Under the pieces are notes generated by a model, which saw nothing but the letters and a program-made list of their open reading frames with translations, searched no databases and was not told where the DNA came from. 64,000 nt of DNA from Arcuatula senhousia (taxonomy: Eukaryota; Mollusca; Bivalvia; Mytilida; Mytilidae), in NCBI GenBank assembly GCA_963971305.1, contig OZ020304.1:4526001-4590000 (forward strand), read 5' to 3'. Position 1 is the stretch's first letter. Every line of letters starts with the position of its first letter. Positions 44,121 to 56,249 of this stretch are shown here, piece by piece. The position numbers were made by a program, and so were the translations under genes.

Positions 44121-44411
44121 TGTTGCTCAGTATTTATTGACAGTTAAGCTATTATTGGAGATAATGGTTCATGGCTGTTTTGATAATTTGTTCGCTCTCC
44201 ATTGTACCTCACTTTCCCAATCTAGTCTCACAACGTTGTTTGAGAGGGACGTTTGGTGTCATTTATCTAGTTCAACTTACCAATTATTTTGAAAATGTTG
44301 TACAAACGTGCAAATGGAACCCGTCGTTGTCTTCAATTTCTTTTGTACAAATAATTTTGCCGTATTTGCCTACTCTACTTTGACATTTTAAGTTGAAGAA
44401 AAAAATGTTAA

Positions 44412-44801
44412 GGATGGTCACTCCTGAACTTTTTTATATCAAAGATTTTATGATATGTGATGGAAATTATAGATAATTGTTTACTTAATCAAATAGCAAA
44501 AAGAAAATGATAGGTCCGTGTGCTCGTTTTCGAGATAAATGACGTCAAAAATTTGGCGGGAAATCAGATTCCTCTAGATTTTACATAACTTTAACATTGT
44601 GACGTTTTTGCCCTAAAAAACATAAAGTTGTATCAAGAATTTCAAGAAATTTTATACAGTTGGTTTTTAAGGTCTATATAATCAGAAAATATCATAAAAA
44701 GTAGGGGTCAGTGTGCAAAAAATTTCTTTAATATTTAAAGGCAAAGTCTAGAGGAGTTCCGAAATCAGACTGAAATCCTAAAACATGAACAGTGACCATC
44801 C
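44412..44801. mobile_element. 390-bp MITE with TTAA flanks
   Basis: TTAA (44408-44411), GGATGGTCACTCCTGAAC at the left end, TGAACAGTGACCATCC at the right end, TTAA (44802-44805). A second copy occupies 50564-56224, where it is split by a 5.3 kb insertion. Non-coding. Confidence 0.83.
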
Positions 44802-44805
44802 TTAA

Positions 44806-46615
44806 ACGTCTGTCCTATAAACCAAAAAGTACAAATTTGTGGTGGATAATCATATTTCAAGTGGGGGCTACCATCTTCAAAAAAGCTGTTTTAAAAACAC
44901 AATTTAGATAGCAAAGCCTGTGACAAACGGAAAAAAAACACAACAGTAAAAATAGAGCATTTTAGCAATAAGCATGTCTAATACGAAGAGGAAAGCAATA
45001 CAATTTTAGACGGGTTAGAATTTTAAAAGTTTCAATTAAATTGGTTTGCGCTGATTTGAATGAACAAGCTCATGAACACTATCAAACACTGACAGAAACC
45101 AACCCATACTCAACCCGAATAATACAGTCGTTATATTTCACTCCTTGTAGTCGCCACAGTAACCTTTTCCACCGTAGTATACGAAGAAAGAAAAGGCTTA
45201 AATTATTCGAGTTAAACCACACTAAATATATTGAAAAATGCCTAAATAATTGGCGCTTAAGCTGACTATAATTAAACCAGCTAACAGGGGCTGTGTGTTA
45301 TTCAGCGAAAAAAAAAAATACAATGACGGTTAAAACATTTAATTTGGTTATGCTGTATATCGATAATTCAAAGGAGAAACCTCTCATCAACATCATTCAA
45401 AAGAAAACTTTGGAAAGTCAAAAACCAAAAGTATTGAATGAAAAGTACTCAAAGCAAAAAGGTTTGAACAGGGAAGCCAAATCCAGCACCTAGTATATCG
45501 ACCATGTGCATTACAGGGAAAGAAACCTGGTGTTTCAAACAATTTTGAATTTCGACAGTCCGGAAATAAAAATAAAATCATGGTTTAATGGTAAATTCTT
45601 GTCAGACAAGTCTGACGACCAGGCTTGTGATTACCCTCAGGGATATCAGGTCCTCCAGGAGCGGTTATCGACTGAGTGGTTTTGGAATAAAAACATTTAT
45701 AAAAACAGTTAATTTTGCTATGCTGTGCTGTTTATCGATATTTCAAGGCGTAATTAACCTCTCATTCGAATAAAACTTTGGAGGGTCGAAATCGGATTTG
45801 TAAAACCACTTCTATCCGGAAAAATCTAGTTTGAAAATAATCTCCTGAAAATATATATGGAAATAGTCGTTTCGAATTGGGAAACAATTCGTATATTTAT
45901 TACACAACGGTACTATATGTCGGATAAGAGGTGTAACAGATGGCACACGTCTTGCATTGTAATGAAGATTAAAAACATGATCCCACAACATTGATCACAG
46001 CGAGAAGAAAGATCATCAATTATTCCAAACCATTTATAAAAATATAGGAGTTAATGTCATGCTAGCAGGTTGTAAAGGGAGTTAATCCTCTCGACTGATT
46101 CTTTTATCACATCAAAGAACACAATTTAACAGCAATGAAGTAAACGCCATACAATTTCTTTAAAAAATCAGTCACTGATGTTTTAAAGTCTTACTTCCTT
46201 CCATATGGTTTTTAACCAATCACTGTCATTTATATTTCTGTAAAACAAGACTCGTTCTTATTAAACATTACCCACTCATGATCACGTATACCTTTTCTCT
46301 ATCTTAAATATAGTAGTTTTTATATAGAGCTTTATTAACTGATGAAAACAAGAGTTTGTCCGATATAGCAAAACTAAACAAATAAATAAAATTTAAAAAA
46401 TTCCTATAAGGGGTCGCCCGACAACTTCAACACAATGGGGTTTGTGTAGAGTTTTACACAAGCAGCAGCTTGTGTCTGTCTGCAATAGTGTTCTTTCTAT
46501 ATTATACAGTCTTTCTTTAAAGGACCATAGCCCCTATAAAAGGTCATCCGCCAACTTTGACACAATTGATACTTATGTACATTTTTTTTATTCAAAAATG
46601 CTAGCCATTTTTAAA
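44806..46615. other. non-coding stretch
   Basis: Three short ORFs but no recognisable domain, splice structure or repeat. Confidence 0.45.
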
Positions 46616-47020
46616 TAAAGGATGGGTTGCGATAAGGCCCTATTTTGGCCCATCTATAGGCGAAAAATAAAAAGTTTTTCATAGCATTTTACTTTATATA
46701 TAATTTTGTAGCAAAATGATTGTACTGTTGTAAAAAACTACTTTTGAATACGTTTCAAAATTGACCACTTTTGAATGAAAATTTCATCTTGATTTAAAGT
46801 AAATTTCAAGGTAGGGCTTCAATGAATTGAAATTTTGTGCTAAAATACTTGAAGCCAGTGTTTAAAATTCTATAAAAGGTTCAACATATATATACATCAC
46901 TTTAAACAACAATTTTGAAACTGAAATTATCGCTAATCTCGAGAAAAAACGATGAAAACGAAGAAATTTCGCACATTTTTTTAACTACTGACAACAAGTT
47001 AAAAAATTATAGTCTTTTTG

Positions 47021-47606
47021 AAAGGACAAGGTACACTATTAAAGGCCCATATTTGGCCCCCTCTATAATTCAAAAATTGACATGGAAAAGATTTTTTATG
47101 CTATTTAGAAGTTCAAGTAAATGAACAAACTTGTTCTAATAATTTTTTAAGCGTAGCATCTGACATTGGTGAAAAATAAGATGTCAAAACAAAACAAATA
47201 TGAAAGATTTCTGTCAAATTAGCTGAAAATGGACGAATTTTGCGTCATTTTTTTTCAATTTTTGGATGCATCCGCCTCCTTGACTCAGACATTTTGTAAA
47301 ATAACTTTAAAACTGACTTCAATTAAAGTCTAAATCAGTTAAGAAATCTATGGGTCACGTAGGCGGAGGCCTTTGAAATTAACAATGTAAGCTCTAAAAA
47401 TCAGCATTTTTCTCGATTTTGTCGATTTTACTCTGTTTTAGGTCTCTATAAAATTGAAAACGGAAAAGATTATCGGAAATTTAAAGCATACTCATAAATT
47501 TGAACCATTTTACTCCATATATAAAGTGCATTTTAATAATTTTCGCAAGATTTATATTTTCATAAAATAGGGGGCCAAATATGGCTCTTACCGTACCATG
47601 TCCTTT
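47021..47606. mobile_element. nested MITE inside the TA-flanked element
   Basis: Left end AAAGGACAAGGTACACTATT and right end complementary to AAAGGACATGGTACGGTAAG; both continue to CCATATTTGGCCCCCT. About 45-base imperfect inverted repeats. The shared GGCCC/TTTGGCCCC subterminal motif also appears in the ends of the elements at 46618 and 50706. Confidence 0.65.
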
Positions 47607-47615
47607 TCAGTATGT

Positions 47616-47708
47616 CTTGCACGCGGAACCAGCTTGAAACTTTCATAAAAGATGCATTTTAGTAATACAAGTTTTTGAATAAGATATGGAGCTGGTTCCG
47701 CGTGCAAG
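47616..47708. repeat. 93-bp palindromic element
   Basis: CTTGCACGCGGAACCAGCT (47616-47634) and its exact complement AGCTGGTTCCGCGTGCAAG (47690-47708) flank a 55-base AT-rich middle. GC-rich arms in AT-rich surroundings. Confidence 0.7.
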
Positions 47709-48229
47709 GCTTTACTTCCGGGAAGGATATATATCACTCATTTGTGCAACTTTCCCATAAGCACAATGAACAATCATTTGCCGTGATTCATTTCAAGCAC
47801 CCGGTTTACTAAAAAAACAAAATAAGCTTTTGAAATACAGACGTTTATTTTCAAAAAATAGAAATATTAACCTTTCCAACTAGACATTTTGTGATACAAT
47901 ATACTTAATTTTATTTTTGACTTTCGCGGTGGGCTGAAAAAGGGTCTTATCGCAACCCATCCTTTACCGTATACTCTATTTTTAGAATTAGTAAATGTGG
48001 ATCGTTCGTTGCCAGCATGCCATATCATCATTCTTGCAAAATTTCGGTTAAGTGTTGTCAGTATGTTTAAATGTGACAACGGACACATAGTGATGGCATA
48101 ATACTAATAGGCTCAAAACGTTTCTAAAAAAAAAATACTCTACTAGCAATATAAGAAGAGTTTCGAATAAAAGATATGTTAGAGATTTACATTGCTAAAA
48201 GCCAAGGCTTTTTCAAACTGTGTTAAGCT

Positions 48230-48720
48230 CATTTTTAATTCATTTATATCTATCACGAGCGCTCGATTTATAGTCACATGCCCTAAACTCATTATGCCGT
48301 GCTGTCGACTTCTGTCTGTGAAGCAACATTCCATCCGCTCCAGCATTTGGATTTTACGTATCACTCGTTATTCCAGATCATGTGGGGAGTATAACGACTT
48401 CCTTGTCTACACCGCTAACAAGCATATTGTTTACACAGGCAGGTTGTTGTCATCACTCAAGAAATATTACGGAAGACATCATGTGCTTGTAGACAAATAC
48501 GGGATTTCTATCTCTCAGATGATCACATATGTTGGTTTGACATACATAGGGTTTGGTAATGCCATACTTTTCGAATCTGACCATAACTTAATCGATCTTT
48601 GGCAATGTGACGGGCGTGCTATAGCAATCATGAACTGCTTACTCTTCCGGAGCACCTGAGTTCACTCTCGTTTCGACTTGAGTTCACGTTGCTAAATGCG
48701 GTTTAGTTGTTGTGTGTGTT
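48230..48720 (+). pseudogene. Penelope-like 3' fragment
   Basis: The reading frame contains SIRSSIWILRITRYSRSCGEY and YGRHHVLVDKYGISISQM, homologous to about residues 150-220 of the copy at 56717. It is followed by the 3' region seen elsewhere (CGGGCGTGCTATAGCA, then CCGGAGCACCTGAGTTCACTC). The earlier half of the reverse transcriptase is absent. Confidence 0.75.
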
Positions 48721-48809
48721 TTTTTGTTTGTCGTGTGGTTTGTTGTGACGATTTTTTGTCTACCGAAATTGTCTTTGTCTTTTCGGTATACCCCTTTTGC
48801 ACGCATTTG

Positions 48810-49010
48810 CTTCTTATTTTAATAAGTCGATAGCACGACATATTCAGTGGGGTGCATGACATAATAAGTCAACAACACAACATAACAAGTCTGGTGCTCG
48901 AGATAAAAATTCGAGCGCACAGCAAAATGAAACGAGCGCAGGACATAATAAGTCGAAAGCACAACATTATAATTTTAGCGATTGAGATATATTTTGATAG
49001 AAAAAAAATA
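48810..49010 (+). repeat. degenerate GACATAATAAGTCGAAAGCA repeat
   Basis: Irregular repeats of ACATAATAAGTC with AGCAC or GAGCGC between them. It forms imperfect direct repeats of about 25-60 bases. Non-coding. Confidence 0.5.
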
Positions 49011-49522
49011 AGTGTCCTAAAAGTAGCAATGTAGTTAAAACAGGGAAATGGATTAGTTTCAAGAATTGTACCACAGTGATGCTAACTCTAATAGAAGTTT
49101 TTTTTTAATGAAAAAGTACTTCCGTTAATACAAATGTCATCAATTTGCGCCAAAATGCGCGCTTTTTGTTGCCTCGCTTGGCAATTACGTGGTCGTTCAA
49201 AATATTGATTTATACTTAGCCCATATAATTTCTAAATTATTCTATAATATTAGAATGATAATTAGCACAAATTAAAGTTCCTCTGTACATTAAATATAAC
49301 CTATTATGTCGACTGTTACAATTTTGTGAGGAAAACCACACATCATTGAATTATCTTAAAATTATGCATTGAATTTTTGTTTTAGGCTTAGTATAACTAA
49401 CCAACGTTCAACCCGATACAATTTGTAAATTTTTACACATCAAAATCGAAGCGGATTTGTGGATAATGCATAAAACTAAGCGTTTTAAGAAACAGCTGGT
49501 TCTGTTTTTGGGGGATATCAAC
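49011..49522. other. non-coding upstream region of the sulfotransferase gene
   Basis: Probable promoter or 5' UTR region of first exon A. An in-frame upstream ATG exists at 49457, but I see no clear TATA box. Confidence 0.35.
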
Positions 49523-49613
49523 ATGGCATTTGTGAGGAACAAAGTGGCTATTTTTCTAAGTACATTGTTGGCTGTTTGTTTTATTACATTGGCTGTGATA
49601 TCGAAACTAGCAG
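49523..49613 (+). CDS. sulfotransferase gene, alternative first exon A (membrane anchor)
   Basis: ATG plus 30 codons plus one base (91 nt), then GTAAGT at 49614. It encodes MAFVRNK followed by a hydrophobic segment (VAIFLSTLLAVCFITLAVIS), the short basic tail plus single membrane span of a type II Golgi protein. It ends in phase 1, so it can join exon 2 at 58434 in frame (codon GAC). An in-frame upstream ATG at 49457 would add 22 residues; the inner ATG is preferred because it gives the same length as exon B. Confidence 0.65.
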
Positions 49614-50443
49614 GTAAGTCTACCTGTACCATTTTGTATCAGTTTTTAGAAGAAAAAATGTCTTGATAGTTTTCCCTTATTCCCAGTGACAAAAATCTAT
49701 TATATTTAAGGCATTACATGCATATATAAATGTCAAGGTTTCTTTTTCTAATCTACTTTCACGCTAGAAAAAAAACCCGCTTTTTCATTGCTTATGTAAC
49801 ATATTCTATTAGACTCTATGATTATGTAAAACATAGGGTATATTGTATAATAATATTAGCAAAAATAAATTACACATATTCGACCATTCATGTGGCATCA
49901 CAACATATATCTCTATAAAGATGCAAAATTGACAAGAGCTTGTTGGTAAATGAGTTCGCGACGACCTTCATAAATCAGCAAAAATTCAAAAATCCATAAT
50001 GGAAAACAACCAGCAGCATTTGATGGACCCAATAACCTTTTGATCAAAGATTACAAACCAATCCTTATATTACATGTATCAATGACCCCCCCCCCCCGCC
50101 CCGGGGTAGAACAATTAACATCAAGACGACGAGTACAAACATCAGCTTTGACTAAGATTCGCACATATAAAATGTGAAGTGATTAGAATTAATTTTGTGA
50201 GTCCAACCTTCCTCTATGGACAAATCGTGTCCATCATAAACATCTTCGTACGTGGACAACATTTGTTTGTCTGTATTGAAGTATTTTTTTAATCCCTTTC
50301 CAACAAAGAAAATAATCCCATTGCATTACCAGGACAAAACCCATATAAATGTTTTGATTGAAAATCGAAGAAGCTTATAAGGATATCATAGAACACATTT
50401 GAGGTTGAAAGGAACCTTTCATTTTTTCATATATCTTTAAGAA

Positions 50444-50534
50444 ATGGGTCGACGTTGGAATATGATATCAAGGAATGTATTTTTGTTGTTCGTTGTTGCC
50501 ACTTCTACTTTAATTTTCTTAGTCTTATTGACGG
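50444..50534 (+). CDS. sulfotransferase gene, alternative first exon B (membrane anchor)
   Basis: ATG plus 30 codons plus one base, 91 nt, then GTAAGT at 50535. It encodes MGRRWNMISRN followed by the hydrophobic VFLLFVVATSTLIFLVLLT. Same length, same phase and same topology as exon A although the residues differ. It lies 830 bases after exon A and is followed by a 7.9 kb intron full of mobile elements (50564-57680). Confidence 0.65.
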
Positions 50535-50917
50535 GTAAGTTGTGCAGGGAAATGCAATTTTATGGATGGTCACTCCTGAACTTTTTGATATCAAACATTT
50601 TATGATTCGTGATGGAAATGATAGATAATTGTTTACTTAATCAAATAATAAAAAGAAAATGATAGGTCCGTGTGCTCTTTTCCAAGATATAGGACGTCAA
50701 AAAAAGGTAGGGACAGTAAAGCCCTATTTTGGCCCCAAAATTTTAGTGTCTTTTATTCTCAAGATATATGCTTTATTTGTAACCATAAAATGCTACTAAT
50801 GAAGTATTTGGACATTATTGCATTTTGAGTTCCAAGTCTTTCTTAACACGAGTCTTTGAAATATGACTTTTTTACATAAATAATCAGAAACGTAAACAAA
50901 CGTCACATTTTACCATG

Positions 50918-53728
50918 TCAGGGGGTCCAATGTAATTGGTAAGTGCGCAGCATAATTTGGTAAGTGACTATAAAGATGGCGGAAAAACCTCGCTTCGATC
51001 GACAACGGTCAGTTTTCTCTTCGTGTTTACAAAAGTTATACACATCTTATGAATAAAACCATGTTGCCTTTCGGCAATTATGAGTTATGAGAAATAGTAC
51101 ATAACAAAAATTTAATGCTTGATTTGCTTATCAAAAAGCTACTGAAGAAAAACCGGCCACTTGACAGCAATTTTTTTGTCATGCCGAAAAAAACAGACTT
51201 TGTTTCAGGTACTCTGATCACAAACGTAAGGTTTTATGGTGTTTTGTGGTTCGTCAACTAGCATGGATATTCCCAAATATTTGTTTCTGTAAAAGAAACA
51301 TGTATTTGTTGACATATTTACAATTATTTTATTGTTTGGTAAGTGCAAGTTAGTGTACTAAAAAAATTGGTAATGTATATTATTACAGTGCAAAAACTAT
51401 TGAAAGCACTTCTTTAAATACTTTGCATAATATTTCTTTTGTTATCGATTTTTTTTTTTTGGGGGGGGGGGATTCTAATCTTGATGTGTCCGATTGCTTT
51501 CTTATGAAGAATAATAAGAGTCCTGGCCTTGATAATATTAGTAATGAAATGCTCAAGGCATCACAATCCTATATTAACCCAAGTCTGTTGAAGCTGTTCA
51601 ATGCTGTCTTTAGGTCAGGTCAGTACCCTGAACAATGTTCCAAAAGTTATATATGTCCAATTTATAAAAGTGAAAATCCACTAAAGCCAGAAAACTATAG
51701 AGGTGTAGCTATTAATAATAGTATTGGGAAACTCTTTAATATAATACTTTGTAATCGCTTTGACAAACTTTTGTTAGATAATAAAGTAATACGTGAAAGT
51801 CAAATTGGCTTTTTGAAAACAGATCACATATTTGTGTTGAAATGTATAATTGATAAATATCTAAAACAAGGTAATTAAAGATTATATGCTTGCTTCGTGG
51901 ATTTTCGCAAGGCATTTGATAGAGTTATCCATGTTGGAATTATGTTCAAACTTCTTGAAAGAAATGTTAGTGGTTATTTTTATAGAAAACTAAAAAAATA
52001 TGTACTTAAATGATACTTTATGCATCAAAGTGGGCAACAAAATGACAATTTTTTTCACTGCCAAGGTTGGTGTACGACAGGGCGACGTACCTAGCCCTAA
52101 CTTGTTCAAATTTTTCATAAATGATTTACCACAAAAATTGTTAGATCAGTCAGAATCAGTTACTTTAGATAACAGGAAAATCCCTTGCTTGTTGTATGCA
52201 GACGACTTAGTCTTGATGGCCGATTCTAAAAGATGTGACTGTCTACAAAATAAACTCGATATTTTGCAGGAGTATTGTAAAACATGGTGTCGAGATAAAA
52301 ATATTAACAAAACCAAAGTTGTCGTATTAAATAACTCTGGTAAATTATTAAATGAAGAATTTCTCATTGGCATTTAAAAGATTGAATGTGTAAAAAGCTA
52401 TAAATATCTTGGTATAGTGTTGACAAAACTTTCCGTTTTACAGAAGCTAAGTCTAAGTTATATGAAAAGGCATTAAAAGCCAGTTTTAAACTATATAGAG
52501 ACATGAAGGTGGTATCTCCATCAATTAAGGTTCTCCTTCACATTTTTGATCATACTATAAAACCCATTTGTTTATATGGATGCGAGAACTGGGGATTACA
52601 AACGTAACACCAAAAAGAATTGAATTTGTATGAAATGTACAAAGATTGGGAACAAGAAAAAGCTTAACATGAAATTTTGTAAGTTTCTGTCTGGGGTCTC
52701 TGAACAGACTACAAATTTAGCAGTTCTATCAGAACTAGGGAGATTCCCATTTTATTGTGACATTATAGTCCAAATGTTTATGTACTGGCATCTGTTGGAA
52801 AACCAGCCATCTGGGCTAATGCCATTTTCCTTGGTTTCGGTGGTCAAAGCTGAACTATATTATTAAAAGAGCACCTTCTTTGCTTCAAACATATTTCGTA
52901 AGTGATACTTTCAAACTCTTTTTAAATACAAAAAGCTCGAAACATTAGTTACATTTAATTCGTATAGGTTTTCACATTGATCATAAACTTATTTGTATTA
53001 GTATGCCATTTAAAATAAAACTTAGAGTGTTAATTTAACACAAGACCATACTCATCATAGCAAGGTAATTGAATTGGCAATGTGAAATTAACATAACCGG
53101 AAAATATGTACATGTTCACGTACTTTGTCGGAAAAATCAAAGTTATTTGATTCAGCCTGCTAAACAGATTCATGTAGTAGAATAGAAATGAATCGGAACT
53201 CAAAAAAACATCTATCTCATTTAAACGTTAACGCAATGAATAATAAAAGATGTTTGCACTGTGATAATATTCATTACCAATTTTGTTTAGTACACCGACT
53301 TGCACTTACCAAAAAATAAAATAATTGTAAATATGTCAACAAATACATGTTTCTTTTACAGAAACAAATATTTGGGAATATCCATGCTTGTTGACGAACC
53401 ACATAACACCATAAAACCTTACGTTTGTGATCAGAGTACCTGAAACAAAGCCTGTTTTTTCGGCATGACAAAAAAATTGCTGTCAAGTGGCCGGTTTTTC
53501 TTCAATAGCTTTTTAATAAGCAAATCAAGCATTAAATTTTTGTTATGTACTATTTCTCATAACTCATAATTGCCGAAAGGCAACATGGTTTTATTCATAA
53601 GATGTGTATAACTTTTATAAACACGAAGAGAAAACTGACCGTTGTCGATCGAAGCGAGGTTTTTCCGCCATCTTTATAGTCACTTACCAAATTATGCTGC
53701 GCACTTACCAATTACATTGGACCCCCTG
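50918..53728. mobile_element. 2.8 kb element with 477-bp inverted repeats around a reverse transcriptase, TSD CATGT
   Basis: Left repeat 50918-51394 and right repeat 53253-53728 are inverted and well above 90% identical over their length, starting CAGGGGGTCCAATGTAATTG. CATGT flanks the element directly on both sides (50913-50917, 53729-53733). Between the repeats are about 1.86 kb, most of it a decayed LINE-type reverse transcriptase on the plus strand. No transposase is visible. Either a LINE inserted near the middle of a foldback element, or the unit mobilises with it. Confidence 0.85.
51423..52870 (+). pseudogene. LINE-type (Jockey/CR1-like) reverse transcriptase remnant
   Basis: Domain motifs in order: KNNKSPGLDNISNEMLKAS, SYICPIYKSENPLKPENYRG, FVDFRKAFDRV (about 51897-51930), KVGVRQGDVPSPNLFKFFIN, the catalytic LLYADDLVLMADS (about 52190-52222) and KSYKYLGI, then ASFKLYRDMKVVSPSIKVLL and CLYGCENWG. 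Broken by a stop near 51876, a frameshift near 51995, a stop at 52375 and a further frameshift near 52430. The endonuclease and N-terminus are missing, so it is 5'-truncated. The family call rests on general resemblance. Confidence 0.85.
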
Positions 53729-56249
53729 CATGTGGTTTTTGCTAAATTTGACAGTCCGTTTTCCACCGTCAAAAAATTATCTGCCCTATTTTTTCACTCT
53801 CCTGTAAAAAGGTTAAAAATAGTACCTTAAAAATACACGACGCTAAGGTGAGATGCACTCTTATACAATGTGCGATTAAAAATCAGGTGTTGGATTAAGC
53901 GACTTGTAATTTAAAAGGTAAGGTCTAGACATATTTTTGCCTCTATGAATATAATCTAAATCACCATACCTAATGATAGAGATTCATATTTTTAACACAA
54001 ACACGTCGTTAAGGCCAAGCGGAACTGATACTCTGTTTTTGTTAAAAAATTCTAGTGTATTTATTTCCATGGGTGCCACCTACACATTCGGTTTACTAAT
54101 TGCGAATACAAAAAGACACCAAAATCAGCTAGTTGGAAAAAATCTATGTACACGGGCAAAAAAGTGTAACACTTTTGAATAGCCCGTAGTCAAGTAATTT
54201 CAGGGGAATTAATGTTATATTTGACCAAGTACAAGTGGTGCGTTTGATAGGTTTTTATAGATATGTAACATTGCGCAAAAGAAATAACAGATATATAATT
54301 TACATAATTTTGAAATGTAGACTCACTACCTCCATCGTAATTCTAATTCATGCATCGTTTTTCTTTTAATTTTAAAATTTGGATAGGAAAACTTTTGTTG
54401 CAGGGACAGATCCAGAATTGATTCACAGCGGGGGGGGGGGGTGTTACCGCTTATAGTCTACCGAGGACAAGAGGAGGGTTCAGGGTCAATTTCGCAAACT
54501 TATTCAATGGAAAGGGATTAAAAACCCCGATAATCCCCCCTCTGGATCCGACATTGCCATGATAAAAGAGAAAATTCATTGTTCAGATTTAAATTTGTGC
54601 GACTGTTTTCCTTGAAATTATGAAGATGTTGAGGCTAATTGAAACGACCACTGTTAATCTTGAAAAGAAAACTTGTTAATTGCATGGAAGTTTTGAATTG
54701 GCTTTGAAAAGGGGGATGCGTGGAATATACAAAAGTCGTCAAATTTGTACAGCTTCAATACATTAAAAACAAATCAACTTATTTATAATATTACTATCCA
54801 ATTCATTTATATTTTATATATAAAACAGTTTGTGTTGCTACTCAAGCGATACACATTGTTTTTGTTTTCTTAACGGGTACTTATCATTCAATTTGTTTAT
54901 CAATCTTATATTAAACCGGTTCTCTATTAATTTGGATAAAGCGATCAAAGATCAACAAGAAATGGCTTTGTATTTTGATTTGTATTTAGTAGGTCAAATC
55001 CTCGTGACTCAAAATAAAATTAAATATCCTTTTGATTCTTTTAAGGAAAATATGTTTTATTTTTTCAATTTTCATACAAATTTAATGAAACTATTTTTAT
55101 AAAGTGAACGAAAAGTGTTTTAGTGAATAGATAGCATTTTCTTTTGTTACTTATCGCAATGTCAAGGACGGGTGTGTTCGTTTGGGTAAATAGTTATAAC
55201 ACAGGCACTAAAAAAGAACCAACTTTAGAATTACGTATCTCTTCAAATGTTTGAGGTGCCACCTTGACTGTAGCATCAATTTATAAGAAAATATTTACTG
55301 TGTAATTGGAATTTTTTGTAGATTTTTCCTGTTACGGGCAAAAAAGTGTAACAGTAAATAACAACACCCCCCATTTGACACAAAAGTAAAAATATTTGTA
55401 AACGTAAACCATTTTCGGTCGTAATATTTCGTATGTAAGTTAGGAAATAAATGTTTAATCCTTATTTAAGAACAATTTTGTCCAAAAGTGTCGTTTAATA
55501 GCTTTTTAAAGGTCTTGACAACAGCGTAAACAACCCAATAGCACTTTTCTACCTCGTTTGATAGAAGAGTTAAATTCTTTTGTTCTCTTTTCGGTGGAAA
55601 TCGGACTGTTGAATGCCTCCACACGCTTACACCAATATGAAAGTCAAACTTCGCACGAATATGAACAATGGCTTCAGATTTCAGTGTGTAAAATATCGTT
55701 TTGGTGCAGACATGTGCATGATTTAAATTTTTTGAAAAAAAAAACTTATTAAAAAATTGTCAATTTCGCCCATTTTACATATTTTCCTGAAATATGACAC
55801 CATAAAACCAATCATTGTGACGTCAAGTCAATTGCAAAATGTAAATTACAGGTTATTTCAAGAAAACCATACATAACTGAAATTAGTTACAATACAAACT
55901 TGTTCAGTTTTCCAAATTTATTTTTTCAGTAAATTTGGGGCCAAATTAGCACGTTATAGCCCCTATCTCTTTGACGGGAAATCAGAATCCTCTAGATTTT
56001 ACATAAACTTTAAAACATTATGACGTTTTTGGCCTTAAAAACATTAAGTTGTGTCAAGAATTTAAAGAAATTTGATACAGTTGGTTTTTCAGGTCCACAT
56101 AATCAGAAAATGTCATAAAATGTAGGGGTCAGTGTGCAAAAAAATTTTTCTCAATATTTAAAGGTATAGTCTAGAGGAGTTCCGAAATCATACTGAACTC
56201 CTGAAACATGAAGAGTGGCCATCCTTAAATTCTGTTGGTGGCAGTAATG

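Larger units (their letters stand above)
46618..47964. mobile_element. 1.35 kb TIR element flanked by TA
   Basis: Left end AAGGATGGGTTGCGATAAG and right end CTTATCGCAACCCATCCTT are exact 19-base inverted repeats, with TA on both sides (46616-46617, 47965-47966), the target of Tc1/mariner-type transposases. No transposase remains. Inside are a nested element at 47021-47606 and a palindrome at 47616-47708. Confidence 0.82.
50706..55969. mobile_element. 5.3 kb inverted-ended element inside the TTAA MITE
   Basis: Left end TAGGGACAGTAAAGCCCTAT then TTTGGCCCCAAA; right end, read on the minus strand, TAGGGGCTATAACGTGCTAA then TTTGGCCCCAAA. So about 32-base imperfect inverted repeats. The boundaries come from comparison with the uninterrupted copy at 44412. 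The interior beyond the nested element 50918-53728 is non-coding, with a repeated phrase CGGGCAAAAAAGTGTAACA at about 54155 and 55335. Confidence 0.65.
50564..56224. mobile_element. TTAA MITE copy 2, split by a 5.3 kb insertion
   Basis: Starts GGATGGTCACTCCTGAAC like 44412-44801. The match holds to about 50700 (GACGTCAAAAA), stops, and resumes at about 55970 (GGGAAATCAGAATCC TCTAG) to the right end GAGTGGCCATCC at 56224, followed by TTAA. The left TTAA has decayed to TTAT. This lies in the sulfotransferase intron. Confidence 0.78.

Noticed and set aside
51423..51480. Start of the LINE frame at a poly-T/poly-G run (MHNISFVIDFFFLGGGDSN)
   Set aside because: The first residues translate a homopolymer run; recognisable reverse transcriptase sequence begins only after about 51480, so this is not a real start.
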